Shown piece after piece: positions 43,556 through 52,499 of a DNA stretch of 64,000 nucleotides. The notes beneath the pieces are model-generated. The model was not told the DNA's origin. It made no database searches and was given only the letters and a program-made list of their open reading frames with translations. How positions within the stretch are numbered: position 1 is the first letter of the stretch; each line of letters opens with the position of its first letter. This DNA is from Lederbergia citrea (GTDB lineage: Bacteria > Bacillota > Bacilli > Bacillales > Bacillaceae_C), in contig NZ_JAGYPH010000002.1 in NCBI RefSeq assembly GCF_018343525.1, positions 248,001 to 312,000 of the forward strand, written 5' to 3'. The translations under genes were made by a program, and so were the position numbers.

Positions 43556-44164
43556 ATGAAAAAGAAAATTTTGATACCAGCATTAGCATTAACAATTATC
43601 GGGAGCGGGATTGCCGGCTCAACATTAATCAAACCTGCTTCTGCATCTCCTTCAACAGAGACGGCTAAAATAACCAAGGAACAAAGCATCGAAATTGCTC
43701 TAAAAGAATTCCAAGGTAAAGTGACTGATGTCGAACTTGAGAAGGAACACGGCACATTAACTTACGACATTAAAGTCAAGGATGAAAACGGAAAGGAACA
43801 TGAAGTCATCATCGATGCTAACTCAGGAAAGGTGCTAAAATCAGAGGCTGATGACCAAGAGGGCGATAATGATGCAGAAGTGAGCGATGAAGTTGAACAA
43901 GCCCAATTACAAAAAGAAGCTAAAATAACAAAAGAAGAAAGTATTTCCATTGCACAGGGTAAGATAAAGGGTAAAGCGACAGATGTTGAGCTTGAAGATG
44001 AAAATGGTGTCGTAGTATACGGAATCGAAATTACCGATCAACAAGGACAAAGGCATGATGTGAAAATTGATGCAAAGACTGGAAAAGTGCTAAAGGTTGA
44101 AAATGGCGATGACGAAACGAATGATGACGATGGTCAAAATGACGGGGAACAAAACGACGATTAA
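43556..44164 (+). CDS. Secreted protein with two PepSY domains (YkoI-like)
   Basis: 202-residue exported protein: signal peptide ending PASASP, then two tandem PepSY repeats (ITKEQSIEIALKEFQGKVTD ... IDANSGKVLK and ITKEESISIAQGKIKGKATD ... IDAKTGKVLK) and a highly acidic tail. PepSY domains are thought to inhibit peptidases or sense the envelope. B. subtilis YkoI is a similar protein encoded beside ykoGH, and here it lies directly upstream of a YkoGH-like pair. GTG 43547 overlaps AGGAG, so ATG 43556 is used. A terminator separates it from the response regulator. Confidence 0.84.
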   Translation: MKKKILIPALALTIIGSGIAGSTLIKPASASPSTETAKITKEQSIEIALKEFQGKVTDVELEKEHGTLTYDIKVKDENGKEHEVIIDANSGKVLKSEADDQEGDNDAEVSDEVEQAQLQKEAKITKEESISIAQGKIKGKATDVELEDENGVVVYGIEITDQQGQRHDVKIDAKTGKVLKVENGDDETNDDDGQNDGEQNDD

Positions 44165-44188
44165 TTTTGAATTGATGTAATGCAGCAC

Positions 44189-44230
44189 AAAGAGAATCCC
44201 ATCTGTTTTTCAAGATGGGATTCTCTTATT
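44189..44230 (+). terminator. Terminator of the PepSY gene
   Basis: AAGAGAATCCCATC / GATGGGATTCTCTT perfect 14-bp stem followed by ATT. Confidence 0.82.
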
Positions 44231-44289
44231 GTGTAACAAGGTTAGGTTATACTATTGTTGAATATCCTCTAAAAAAGGAGGTCATAACA

Positions 44290-44970
44290 ATGAAAAAGAT
44301 ATTAATCATCGAAGATGAAGAAGGCTTAGCTGAATTTATTGAACTGGAACTAAAGCATGAGGGCTATGATGTAATGGTTGCCTATGATGGACGAACAGGA
44401 CTTGATTTAGCTATAAATGAAAATATCGATGTCATATTGTTGGATTTAATGCTGCCGGGCCTAAACGGAATGGAAGTATGTCGCAGATTAAAAAGCATTA
44501 AAGATACGCCGATTATTATGCTTACAGCTAGGGACAGTGTGATGGACCGGGTATTAGGATTAGATAGCGGTGCTGATGATTATTTACCTAAGCCATTTGC
44601 GATTGAAGAATTGCTTGCTCGGATTCGAGTTGTTATAAGACGGGAAGAGAAAATCTTAGAAGGCACACCGTTGGCATTAACTTTTAAGGATTTAGAATTA
44701 GACGTTGAATCCAGGATGCTGAAAAAGGGAAACGAGCTAATTGAGTTAACGAAAAAAGAATATGATCTTTTATTAATGCTGATGAAAAATATCAATCGAG
44801 TGTTAACAAGAGAAATGTTATTGGAACATATTTGGGGATATGACTCGATCGTAGAAACGAATGTGGTGGACGTGTATGTAAGGCATCTTCGAAATAAAAT
44901 AGACAGCCAGGGTAATAAGGAAAGTTATATTCAAACAATACGAGGCACAGGATATGTGATGCGTAAATGA
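44290..44970 (+). CDS. OmpR-family response regulator (YkoG-like)
   Basis: 226 residues: receiver domain with acidic pocket IIEDEEG, phospho-acceptor Asp in DVILLDLMLPG, Thr and Lys in MLTARDS and LPKPF; then a winged-helix DNA-binding domain (LTKKEYDLLLMLM, VDVYVRHLRNKID, IRGTGYVMRK). AAGGAGGT selects ATG 44290 over the long frame from 44215. A TATACT at 44248-44253 may be its -10. The kinase gene overlaps by 4 nt. Confidence 0.9.
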   Translation: MKKILIIEDEEGLAEFIELELKHEGYDVMVAYDGRTGLDLAINENIDVILLDLMLPGLNGMEVCRRLKSIKDTPIIMLTARDSVMDRVLGLDSGADDYLPKPFAIEELLARIRVVIRREEKILEGTPLALTFKDLELDVESRMLKKGNELIELTKKEYDLLLMLMKNINRVLTREMLLEHIWGYDSIVETNVVDVYVRHLRNKIDSQGNKESYIQTIRGTGYVMRK

Positions 44971-46364
44971 AATTAACACGAAAGCTAATTGACTTAAACA
45001 TTAAGTGGAAATTGACCTTATGGTCATCGTGTTTAATGATTTTGTTATTTTTCTCTTATAATTTATTTCAGTATTTTTTTATCCAGAATTGGCTAATAGC
45101 TCAAGAAAAGCAGACTATTCAAACAAGGATGGATGAAGTATTGGCCTATTTAAAAGATACAAATCATGCTCAAAATGGGTTGGACATTCAACGAGCAAAT
45201 GATTTTTTGGACAAAATCAATCAAGAATCCCAAATGATCAGGCTTCTGAATCAAAAGGGAGAAGAAGTATTTTCAACATCCGATGATTTTCCAGAAGACG
45301 AGATTAAACCGAAACTAGTTAACCGTTCGGAATTAGATGAAGTGAAAATCAATGAGGATCGAATACTCGTATTAAGGGCCCCATTTAACGAGGGAACAGT
45401 TGAAATTGGACGAAGTTTAGAAAAATCTGATGAGCTGATGAAATACTTCTTTTTTGTGATGATAGCAGGTGGGATTGGTGCCACCGGATTGAGTTTATTA
45501 GGCGGGAGGCTGATTAGCCACCAACTGCTGAAATCTGTCAACAAAATAGTAGATACGATGAAAAGAATAAAGAAAAAGGGATTGAAAGAAAGAGTGCAAA
45601 TTGGAGCACATAAAGATGAAATAACCGAATTAGGCATGATGTTTAATGACTTGATGGATGATCTTGAACGGTCGTTTTTGCAGCAAAAGCAATTTGTTGA
45701 AGATGCTTCCCACGAACTAAAAACGCCCTTAACGATTATTCATGGCCATCTCTCATTAATTAATCGGTGGGGGAAGGAAGATCCAAAAGTTTTAGAGAGA
45801 TCGATTGGATTGAGCCTAAAAGAAGTCGACAGGCTTATTCAGCTGGTCGCTGAGCTCCTTGAACTATCAAGGGCCGATGCAAATCATCAAGAAGATTTAA
45901 TCCATTTTGATGTGATTAAACCAAACGTCGTCATAGACAGGGTATTAGAGAATGTTAAGCTCATTAACAATGATTTTGAAATAAATATAAACCGTGAGGC
46001 AAATGAACATTCTCTCATAAAAATTCCAAGCCGTTACTTGGAACAAATTCTTTTAATTGCTTTTGATAATGCTGTAAAATTCGCGAAAGATAAAAAAGTG
46101 ATTGATGTAAGAACAGTGAATACCGGCAATTTATTTACCATTGAAATAAAAGATTACGGAATAGGGATTCCAAAGGAAGATCTTCCGTTTGTATTAAACC
46201 GTTTTTATCGTGTAGATAAAGCACGAAGCCGCAAAAGTGGTGGAAGTGGCTTAGGGCTGTCCATTGCAAAGCGGTTGGTGGAAAATTACGGAGGTAATCT
46301 ATTGCTTACTAGCTCTGAAGGTAAATGGACACAAATTAGCATCCAGCTTCCGCTCGTAACATGA
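44967..46364 (+). CDS. Sensor histidine kinase (YkoH-like)
   Basis: 465-residue two-helix membrane kinase. TM1 at about 16-38, an extracytoplasmic loop of about 120 residues, TM2 at about 162-185, HAMP, then the H-box FVEDASHELKTPLTIIHGHL, N-box FDNAVKFAKD, G1 KDYGIGIP and G2 GGSGLGLSIAKRLVENYGG. Translationally coupled to the response regulator by ATGA. Downstream DedA and PAP2 genes are 40 nt away and may be part of the same transcript, suggesting an envelope or lipid-carrier signal. Confidence 0.9.
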   Translation: MKLTRKLIDLNIKWKLTLWSSCLMILLFFSYNLFQYFFIQNWLIAQEKQTIQTRMDEVLAYLKDTNHAQNGLDIQRANDFLDKINQESQMIRLLNQKGEEVFSTSDDFPEDEIKPKLVNRSELDEVKINEDRILVLRAPFNEGTVEIGRSLEKSDELMKYFFFVMIAGGIGATGLSLLGGRLISHQLLKSVNKIVDTMKRIKKKGLKERVQIGAHKDEITELGMMFNDLMDDLERSFLQQKQFVEDASHELKTPLTIIHGHLSLINRWGKEDPKVLERSIGLSLKEVDRLIQLVAELLELSRADANHQEDLIHFDVIKPNVVIDRVLENVKLINNDFEININREANEHSLIKIPSRYLEQILLIAFDNAVKFAKDKKVIDVRTVNTGNLFTIEIKDYGIGIPKEDLPFVLNRFYRVDKARSRKSGGSGLGLSIAKRLVENYGGNLLLTSSEGKWTQISIQLPLVT

Positions 46365-46404
46365 CCCGGTACGGAATGCATCTATAGAGAGGGCGCGAAA
46401 ACAA

Positions 46405-47712
46405 GTGGGAATCATTACAGCTTATATTGATCAATATGGATATATTGTGCTTTTTATCGCCTTGATGCTCGAGCTGATTGCGCTTCCTTTACCCGGTGAA
46501 ATTTTGATGAGCTATGCCGGCTTTCTCGTCTATCAAGGCCATTTAAACTGGATGATAAGCATCTTGGCTGCGGGAATCGGAAGCTGTACAGGAATGACGA
46601 TTGCATACATTATTGGCTATAAATTAGGAACTCCTTTTATCGAAAAGCATGGACATCGTGTTCATTTGGGGCCAGATCGATTGGAAAAGACTTCACAATG
46701 GTTTAGCAAATACGGAAATAAAATGTTGATTTTTAGTTATTTTATTCCTGGCGTGAGGCATATTACCGGTTACTTTTCTGGCATAACTCGGCTTTCATTC
46801 CGGACTTATATGTTATTTGCTTATAGTGGAGCATTTATTTGGACTTTTATATTTATTACGATTGGGAAATTATTAGGGCCGCAATGGGACCAATTTCACA
46901 ACTCGGTAAAAAAATATTTGCTAATAGGCTTATCAATGGCAGTTGTCGTCTTGATTGCAGTTTATTTTTATCGTAAATATAAGCAACTACTAAAAGAAAA
47001 AACCATTTTCATGTTAAAGAAAGTAACGACTCTGTTTAAAAGTAGCGGGGTTGCGCTGCTTTTTATTGTTTTCACTTTGATGGCAACCCTGTCCTTAATC
47101 ATTTTAATGATTGATTTGATACAAGATTTTCTTGGAAATGAAATGAATGATTTTAATGAAATTACTACACTTCTCGTTTCATCTTTTTTTGAAGAACAAT
47201 GGACTTTAGTGCTGAAGGTCTTTTTAGTTGCAAAATCAGTGCCGGCTCTCATCGTCGTTATTATTTTGACATTGCTGTGGATCCTATGGCGGGATAAGTT
47301 GAAGCTTTACGGAGTATTATCCCTAGCAATTGTTGTTTTTGGCGGAGAATTATATGAAGAGAGTTTAAGGCGCTTTTTTCATCGACTTGCTCCAGATCAT
47401 CTATCATTTATCGAACCACTGACCAATTCATTTCCGAGTGAACAATCTTTAATGGCCATTGTAATTTATGGGTTTTTTTTATATTTATTCGTCCGTTATT
47501 CACATAATGGATGGTACCGCATTTTTGCGATCGTGGGGGTTATCGTGATATTAGTACTAATGGCTATTGCTCAAATAAACTTTAACGCGAAACTCCCAAG
47601 TGATATAGTAGCCGGTTTTGTTTTTGGCGGTGTTTGGCTAGGACTGAATATCATATTACTTGAGATTTTTTATCTCTTTAATAGTGTAAAGCATGCTGCG
47701 GAAGACGGATGA
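46405..47712 (+). CDS. DedA-family protein fused to a degenerate PAP2 domain
   Basis: 435 residues. DedA domain (about 1-205): ELIALPLPGEILMSYAGFLV, then SYFIPGVRHITGYFSGITRL. DedA proteins include UptA-type undecaprenyl-phosphate translocases. The C-terminal part (about 210-435) has six helices and the outline of PAP2, but its catalytic motifs are broken: FPSEQSL instead of PSGH, and AKLPSDIVAGF lacks the catalytic His of SRxxxxxHxxxD. It is therefore probably not a phosphatase. GTG start with GAGAGGG upstream. The DedA half is highly similar to the next gene, indicating duplication. Confidence 0.82.
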   Translation: MGIITAYIDQYGYIVLFIALMLELIALPLPGEILMSYAGFLVYQGHLNWMISILAAGIGSCTGMTIAYIIGYKLGTPFIEKHGHRVHLGPDRLEKTSQWFSKYGNKMLIFSYFIPGVRHITGYFSGITRLSFRTYMLFAYSGAFIWTFIFITIGKLLGPQWDQFHNSVKKYLLIGLSMAVVVLIAVYFYRKYKQLLKEKTIFMLKKVTTLFKSSGVALLFIVFTLMATLSLIILMIDLIQDFLGNEMNDFNEITTLLVSSFFEEQWTLVLKVFLVAKSVPALIVVIILTLLWILWRDKLKLYGVLSLAIVVFGGELYEESLRRFFHRLAPDHLSFIEPLTNSFPSEQSLMAIVIYGFFLYLFVRYSHNGWYRIFAIVGVIVILVLMAIAQINFNAKLPSDIVAGFVFGGVWLGLNIILLEIFYLFNSVKHAAEDG

Positions 47713-47749
47713 TGCCTGATGGAAAATCAAGGAGAGGAAGGGGAGACAA

Positions 47750-48337
47750 GTGGGTTCTATTGCATCATATATTGATCAATATGGATATGTTGTAATTTTT
47801 ATCGCCCTTTTACTCGAATTGATTGCACTTCCTCTTCCAGGCCAAGTTTTGATGAGTTATGCGGGTCTTCTCGTCTATCAAGGCCACCTAAATTGGGTGA
47901 CAAGTATTTTGGCAGCGTGGATGGGAAGTTGCACCGGCATGACGATCACATACCTTGTTGGTTACAAATTAGGACACCCTTTTTTTGAAAAATATGGACA
48001 TCGCTTTTATTTAGGACCTAAGCGACTGAACAAAACCGCAGCCTGGTTTAGTAAACATGGAAATAAAGTATTGATTTTCGGTTATTTTATCCCTGGGGTT
48101 AGACATTTCACTGGTTACTTTTCAGGTGTTTCAAGGCTTCCGTTTAGGGCCTATATGATTTTTGCTTATGGTGGGGCTCTCATTTGGACGTCAACATTTA
48201 TTTCGATTGGAAAATTATTAGGACCACAGTGGGAATTGTTTCATCATTTAATAAAAAAGAACTTGCTAATAGGTTTAAGCATAGCTGCTTTCATCTTCAT
48301 TACGGTCTACTTTTATAAATTTAAGAAAAAAATATAA
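47750..48337 (+). CDS. DedA-family membrane protein (UptA-like)
   Basis: 195-residue stand-alone DedA protein nearly identical in layout to the first half of the upstream fusion (IDQYGYVVIFIALLLELIAL, PLPGQVLMSYAG, GYFIPGVRHFTGYFSGVSRL). DedA/UptA proteins return undecaprenyl phosphate to the inner leaflet. GTG start at 47750, AAGGGGA upstream, 37 nt after the fusion gene. It is followed by a BcrC-like gene, so carrier-lipid recycling is the natural reading. Confidence 0.86.
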   Translation: MGSIASYIDQYGYVVIFIALLLELIALPLPGQVLMSYAGLLVYQGHLNWVTSILAAWMGSCTGMTITYLVGYKLGHPFFEKYGHRFYLGPKRLNKTAAWFSKHGNKVLIFGYFIPGVRHFTGYFSGVSRLPFRAYMIFAYGGALIWTSTFISIGKLLGPQWELFHHLIKKNLLIGLSIAAFIFITVYFYKFKKKI

Positions 48338-48424
48338 CGATCTCTCATACTTTGTTATAATTACGTGGTCTGCATATTGCATAAATTTCCATATTAACAA
48401 TGTCATATATTAGGAGAAAAAGAA

Positions 48425-49006
48425 TTGAATCTAGATTATCAACTTTTTGAAATGATCAACCAGTTTGCTGGTAAAAATCATTTAATTGATCAAATGGTCA
48501 TATTATTTTCCAAATACGGTCCAATTTTAATAGGAATGGTATTTGTATGGCTATGGTTTACGAAATCGGGAAATAAGGATAATAATCGCCAAATTGTCCT
48601 TTTTGCCTTAACAATAACCGTTATTGCGCTTGGATTAAACAAGCTGATTGAAATGATGTATTTTCGTCCGCGCCCATTTGTAGATCATGCAGTTAATTTG
48701 CTTTCTGAAAAAACAAGCTTAGATCCATCATTCCCAAGCAATCATTCGGCAGGATCGTTTGCTTTGGCGTTCGCCCTTTTTTGGAAACGAAGAAAGATCG
48801 GTGGTATTTTTTTAGTTTTTGCTGTTCTTATGGCACTTTCAAGAATTTTTATCGGTGTCCACTATCCTCTAGATGTGACAGCTGGAGCGACCATTGCTTT
48901 ACTAGTTACATTCATGGTTATTTGGCAAAGACATCTTCTCGAACCGCTATTTAATTTGGTAATTCGTATCTTTTCTAAATCCAATTCAAAAAGTGTAAAT
49001 TTATAG
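48425..49006 (+). CDS. bcrC: Undecaprenyl-diphosphatase, BcrC/PAP2 type
   Basis: 193-residue membrane phosphatase. All three PAP2 motifs are intact: KLIEMMYFRPRPF, SFPSNHSAG and SRIFIGVHYPLDV. The N-terminus NLDYQLFEMINQFAGKNHLI matches BcrC-type enzymes, which dephosphorylate undecaprenyl pyrophosphate and give bacitracin tolerance. TTG start with AGGAG 8 nt upstream. Possible own -10 TATAAT near 48356 lacks a good -35. Terminator at 49007-49045 closes the operon. Confidence 0.87.
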   Translation: MNLDYQLFEMINQFAGKNHLIDQMVILFSKYGPILIGMVFVWLWFTKSGNKDNNRQIVLFALTITVIALGLNKLIEMMYFRPRPFVDHAVNLLSEKTSLDPSFPSNHSAGSFALAFALFWKRRKIGGIFLVFAVLMALSRIFIGVHYPLDVTAGATIALLVTFMVIWQRHLLEPLFNLVIRIFSKSNSKSVNL

Positions 49007-49045
49007 AGCTGATATTCCCTATTCATAGGGGATATCGGCTTTTTT
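49007..49045 (+). terminator. Terminator of the DedA-bcrC operon
   Basis: AGCTGATATTCCCTA / TAGGGGATATCGGCT stem (G-T pairs) followed by TTTTT. Confidence 0.9.
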
Positions 49046-49060
49046 ATGTTTATCATCTTT

Positions 49061-49870
49061 TTATAAGAAAAGTAAAAGGCTGACGGCCATCAGAGCCATC
49101 CCGCTAATTAGTCCAAAAATGGAGGTGTGTGCTTCGTCATATTTTTTGGCAGCAGGCAATAATCCATCAAGAGATATAAACACCATAATCCCTGCCACTG
49201 CAGCGAAAATAATTCCAAATAAAACATCGTTTAAAAAAGGCATTAAGATCAGGAAGGCAACTAGGGCGCCGATTGGTTCTGAAAGTCCGGATAAAAATGA
49301 TAGCTTAAAAGCTTTGCTCCTACTCCCTGTTGCAAAATAAACAGGTACAGCAACAGCAATTCCTTCTGGTATATTATGAATGGCAATTGCTATGGCAATC
49401 GCTACTCCGATTGAGGGATCTTGCAAAGTTGCTGCAAAAGCGGCAATCCCTTCAGGGAAATTATGAATTCCTATGGCCATTGCTGTAAAAATGCCTATTT
49501 TCATTAATTCGGGATCCTTATTGCTATTCCCCGGTGTATTCATCTCTTCCACTTTTTTAATTTCATGTGGGTTTCCTTGTCTGGGGACGAACTGATCAAT
49601 CAGCGCAATTAAAATCATTCCGCCAATGAAACCGCCGACTGTTGCCCAGGCTCCCCGTTCAATTCCGAGTGCTGTAGTCAATGTGTATTTTGCTTTCTGA
49701 AAAATCTCAATCATGGATACATATATCATCACACCTGCAGAAAAACCAAGGGAAAATGATAGAAATTTAGTATTTGTAGTTGATGTAAATAAAGCGAAAA
49801 AACTTCCAATTCCTGTAGCAAGTCCTGCCATCAGCGTCAATCCAAACGCAAGCAATACGTTTTCAGTCAT
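49061..49870 (-). CDS. zupT: ZIP-family divalent metal transporter
   Basis: 269-residue ZIP importer of zinc and other divalent metals with eight helices. The paired metal-binding motifs HNFPEG and HNIPEG lie in consecutive helices (AMAIGIHNFPEGIAAFAATL, AIAIHNIPEGIAVAVPVYFA), and the loop between helices 3 and 4 is polar. AAAGGAG precedes the ATG. Monocistronic; convergent with bcrC. Confidence 0.9.
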   Translation of the reverse strand: MTENVLLAFGLTLMAGLATGIGSFFALFTSTTNTKFLSFSLGFSAGVMIYVSMIEIFQKAKYTLTTALGIERGAWATVGGFIGGMILIALIDQFVPRQGNPHEIKKVEEMNTPGNSNKDPELMKIGIFTAMAIGIHNFPEGIAAFAATLQDPSIGVAIAIAIAIHNIPEGIAVAVPVYFATGSRSKAFKLSFLSGLSEPIGALVAFLILMPFLNDVLFGIIFAAVAGIMVFISLDGLLPAAKKYDEAHTSIFGLISGMALMAVSLLLFL

Positions 49871-50101
49871 CCTCTACTCCTTTTTTGTCAAACATCATTT
49901 GTAAATAGTATGCAAAATAACATGAAAACTTGTCCTCGGAAAAATCGGGGACCCATGCGGCAAATAACCGGTCAAAAAATATCTTGCGCACAACCTGAAA
50001 AAAACCAATATATAGTGCGTAGTTATGCTAGAATGATAGTGAAAATAGGCAAAAACCCCCATTTTTATAGAGCAAGCAAGAAACGAAGAAGGTGGATAGT
50101 T
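49871..50101 (+). promoter_or_regulatory. Leader region of the pseudopilin operon
   Basis: Contains a 7-bp hairpin GTCCTCG/CGGGGAC (49932-49952) and a possible extended -10 TGCTAGAAT (50026-50034) about 70 bp before the first start. I could not match it to a known riboswitch. Confidence 0.3.
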
Positions 50102-50542
50102 ATGTTAGCTAAGTGCCGAGCCAAAACGGATAACAGAGGGATGACTTTAATAGAAGTGCTGCTTTCCATGGTTATTCTTTCGATTGTAATTGTCACTTTC
50201 CTGACGATGTTTATCCAATCTGCCAAGACGAATAAACACTCTGGAGATATTATTGACGCAACATATATGGCACAAACGCATATGGAGAATATTTATCAAA
50301 TAAGTACCAATAACTCTTACGATAAAGGGTTAGAAAAGTTGGTAGATGAAGGTAAATTTACAAAGAAGACGACAACGACTTTTACGAAAAGAGATAAGGG
50401 TTTTTACATTTCTATAGAACTGGTCTCACCAAAAGATCAAGATTATGTGGGAAAGGTGCTAGTAAAAGTATTTAATCATCCTGCTGATACGAAGCCAGCA
50501 GCTCAAATGGAGTCGAGGATCTTATGGAAGGAAGAAAAATGA
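50102..50542 (+). CDS. Prepilin-type (pseudopilin) protein, first of three
   Basis: 146 residues with a type IV prepilin N-terminus: basic leader KTDNRG, cleavage before MTLIEVLLSMVILSIVIVTF and the conserved Glu at +5. The rest is a small globular domain. The long frame from 49910 lacks an RBS; GGTGG at 50091-50095 selects ATG 50102. It would be exported and processed by a prepilin peptidase (not in the window). Overlaps the next gene by ATGA. It differs from ComG pseudopilins by context. Confidence 0.82.
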   Translation: MLAKCRAKTDNRGMTLIEVLLSMVILSIVIVTFLTMFIQSAKTNKHSGDIIDATYMAQTHMENIYQISTNNSYDKGLEKLVDEGKFTKKTTTTFTKRDKGFYISIELVSPKDQDYVGKVLVKVFNHPADTKPAAQMESRILWKEEK

Positions 50543-50970
50543 TAGATTACTTGAAAAATAATCGGGGAGTTACACTATTAGAGGTCCTGCTTGTACTTGC
50601 CATTTTATCGATGGTCCTTGTATTAATCAGCAATGTGCAAATTTTGGGGCAGAAGCAGTTTGTTAGCCAATCGCAGAAAATCGATCATCAGGCAAATGTC
50701 CGCCTCGCAGCAAAAATGATTACAAAAGAAATTAGAAAAGCCGAAGCCAAGAACGTCACTGTTAAAGATAATGTCTTAACTATTGGCCCAGACAATTATA
50801 AACATTCAGGTACAGCCATTGAGAAAAATGGCATACCAGTCATCGATCATATAAGTGAATTCAAAGTGAACCAACAATTATTAGATCAGGTTAGCCTGAT
50901 AATTACTAGTATCCAAGATCGTCATGGTAAAAAAGAGTCAATCTCAACCACTATTTATTTAAGAAGGTAG
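50539..50970 (+). CDS. Prepilin-type protein, second of three
   Basis: 143 residues. Leader MIDYLKNNRG, then VTLLEVLLVLAILSMVLVLI with Glu at +5, followed by a domain with ANVRLAAKMITKEIRKAEAK, typical of PulJ/GspJ or PilW-like minor pilins. AAGGAAG selects ATG 50539, which overlaps the upstream stop by 4 nt; the longer start at 50524 precedes the RBS. The third gene begins 9 nt downstream. Confidence 0.82.
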   Translation: MIDYLKNNRGVTLLEVLLVLAILSMVLVLISNVQILGQKQFVSQSQKIDHQANVRLAAKMITKEIRKAEAKNVTVKDNVLTIGPDNYKHSGTAIEKNGIPVIDHISEFKVNQQLLDQVSLIITSIQDRHGKKESISTTIYLRR

Positions 50971-50979
50971 GTGCCGGCG

Positions 50980-52419
50980 ATGAACAGGGAAGTTACAATA
51001 CGCAAACAATTAGCAAATGAAAGCGGCGGTTCGCTCGTCTTCGTGCTCCTTGTTCTAGTGATGTTCACTATTTTAGGCATGAGCCTGCTTGCTCTCGGAA
51101 TAAATAATGTGAAAATGAGTGCTGGAGAGCGCAAAGATCAGTCTACCTACTATATTGCGGAAGCTGGCATTGTACAATCAATGAGTGATATTAAAAAAGG
51201 GGTACGAGAAATAAAAGCTAAAACAGAAAATGAATTTTATGCAAAAGCAGATAGTTTCTTTGCTTCCCTTCCTCCTCCCACTTTTGAGGAAAACTTCGGA
51301 AGCCAACCAACAGCGGATGTCTGGGTTAAGAAGGAAGCGGAGAAAGGAGCTTATACTGTAAAGTCCAAAGGGAAGATTGACAATAAAATTCGAATGTTGG
51401 AAAGAAGATTCAAAGTTACATGGAGTGGCAAAGCTACAGAGAACCCTGGAGATGGCGGTTACAATCCTAGTAAAAATCTCCCCAAAGATTTAGCAGTTCT
51501 CATGAAAGGAAATATCAACTTATCAAGAGGCGCGACTATCAATGGTAAAGTAGCAACTACTTTAGCCGCCAATGTAAATCCGATTACAATCTCAGGTGGC
51601 GCAAAAATTGATGGGGGAATTACTTATGGGGAAACAGCGTACTCATTTAATTTGCCAGCTTTTCCAAAGTTTCCTCAGTATCCCATCCCTGCGAACAAGG
51701 AAATTAAGAATTCTTCTGGTAATAGTTATTGGGTTATTAATAATGGAAATCTTTTAATTGATAGTTATATATCGGATAATTACAGGCTTATTTTAAATGA
51801 AAACATGGCGTTTAAAGAAATTAAACTCACGAACAACTATACATTGACAATTGATATAGGGAACGCGGATAAAGCGATTGTAGTTGATGAATTAAATGTT
51901 ATTAATGGTCATATTAAGATTATCGGCACAGGGAAACTAACCATCTATGTGAATGGAAATATCACGATGGGATCGGGAAGTACGATCAATGGCGGCCAGT
52001 CTTTTAATAAATTGAATGTTTTTTTAAAGGGAACCGGGGATACGAGTAAGCCAAAATCCGTCAAGCTAGCTGGAGATCAAAAGGTGTATGCGTCACTTTA
52101 TGCCGAAGATGCGAATATTGAAATTGGGCGCGGAGGCGGCTTTCAAGGACATATTTTTACTGGCGGCAAAACGGTTAAGATAGACGGCGGAGGAAGCGGT
52201 AATCCCGCTTTTATATTTGCTCCGAATGCGGAATTTACTTTAAATGGCGGCGGTACGATTAAGGGCACGATCATTGGAAAAAGCATGGTTGCAGATGGAG
52301 GCACATCCGTCTCATACGAAGCTATAGACCTATCCAGTCTTCCTTTTTTCCCAATTAATCCAGGAGGAGAGTTTGGTGTTGGTGAGGTGATTGAACTAGG
52401 AGGCACGATTGAGGAATAA
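50980..52419 (+). CDS. PilX-like surface protein with Gly-rich beta-helix region
   Basis: 479 residues. The N-terminus NESGGSLVFVLLVLVMFTIL with ...STYYIAEAG resembles PilX/GspK-type minor pilins. Residues about 165-450 consist of many short beta-strand repeats with Gly/Asn turns (INGKVAT, GNINLSRG, TINGGQS, FTLNGGGTIKGTIIGKSMV), like bactofilin or DUF7305-type beta-helix adhesins. GTG 50971 also opens the frame, but AAGGTAGGTG fits ATG 50980. Probably displayed on the cell surface at a pilus-like tip. No terminator seen before the next gene. Confidence 0.75.
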   Translation: MNREVTIRKQLANESGGSLVFVLLVLVMFTILGMSLLALGINNVKMSAGERKDQSTYYIAEAGIVQSMSDIKKGVREIKAKTENEFYAKADSFFASLPPPTFEENFGSQPTADVWVKKEAEKGAYTVKSKGKIDNKIRMLERRFKVTWSGKATENPGDGGYNPSKNLPKDLAVLMKGNINLSRGATINGKVATTLAANVNPITISGGAKIDGGITYGETAYSFNLPAFPKFPQYPIPANKEIKNSSGNSYWVINNGNLLIDSYISDNYRLILNENMAFKEIKLTNNYTLTIDIGNADKAIVVDELNVINGHIKIIGTGKLTIYVNGNITMGSGSTINGGQSFNKLNVFLKGTGDTSKPKSVKLAGDQKVYASLYAEDANIEIGRGGGFQGHIFTGGKTVKIDGGGSGNPAFIFAPNAEFTLNGGGTIKGTIIGKSMVADGGTSVSYEAIDLSSLPFFPINPGGEFGVGEVIELGGTIEE

Positions 52420-52499
52420 GAGTTGCTTGTTTTAATGTAATCAAGTTAAAGTGATATACTAAACATAATTCACCTTAATTGAAAAGAGGGCTTCACACC

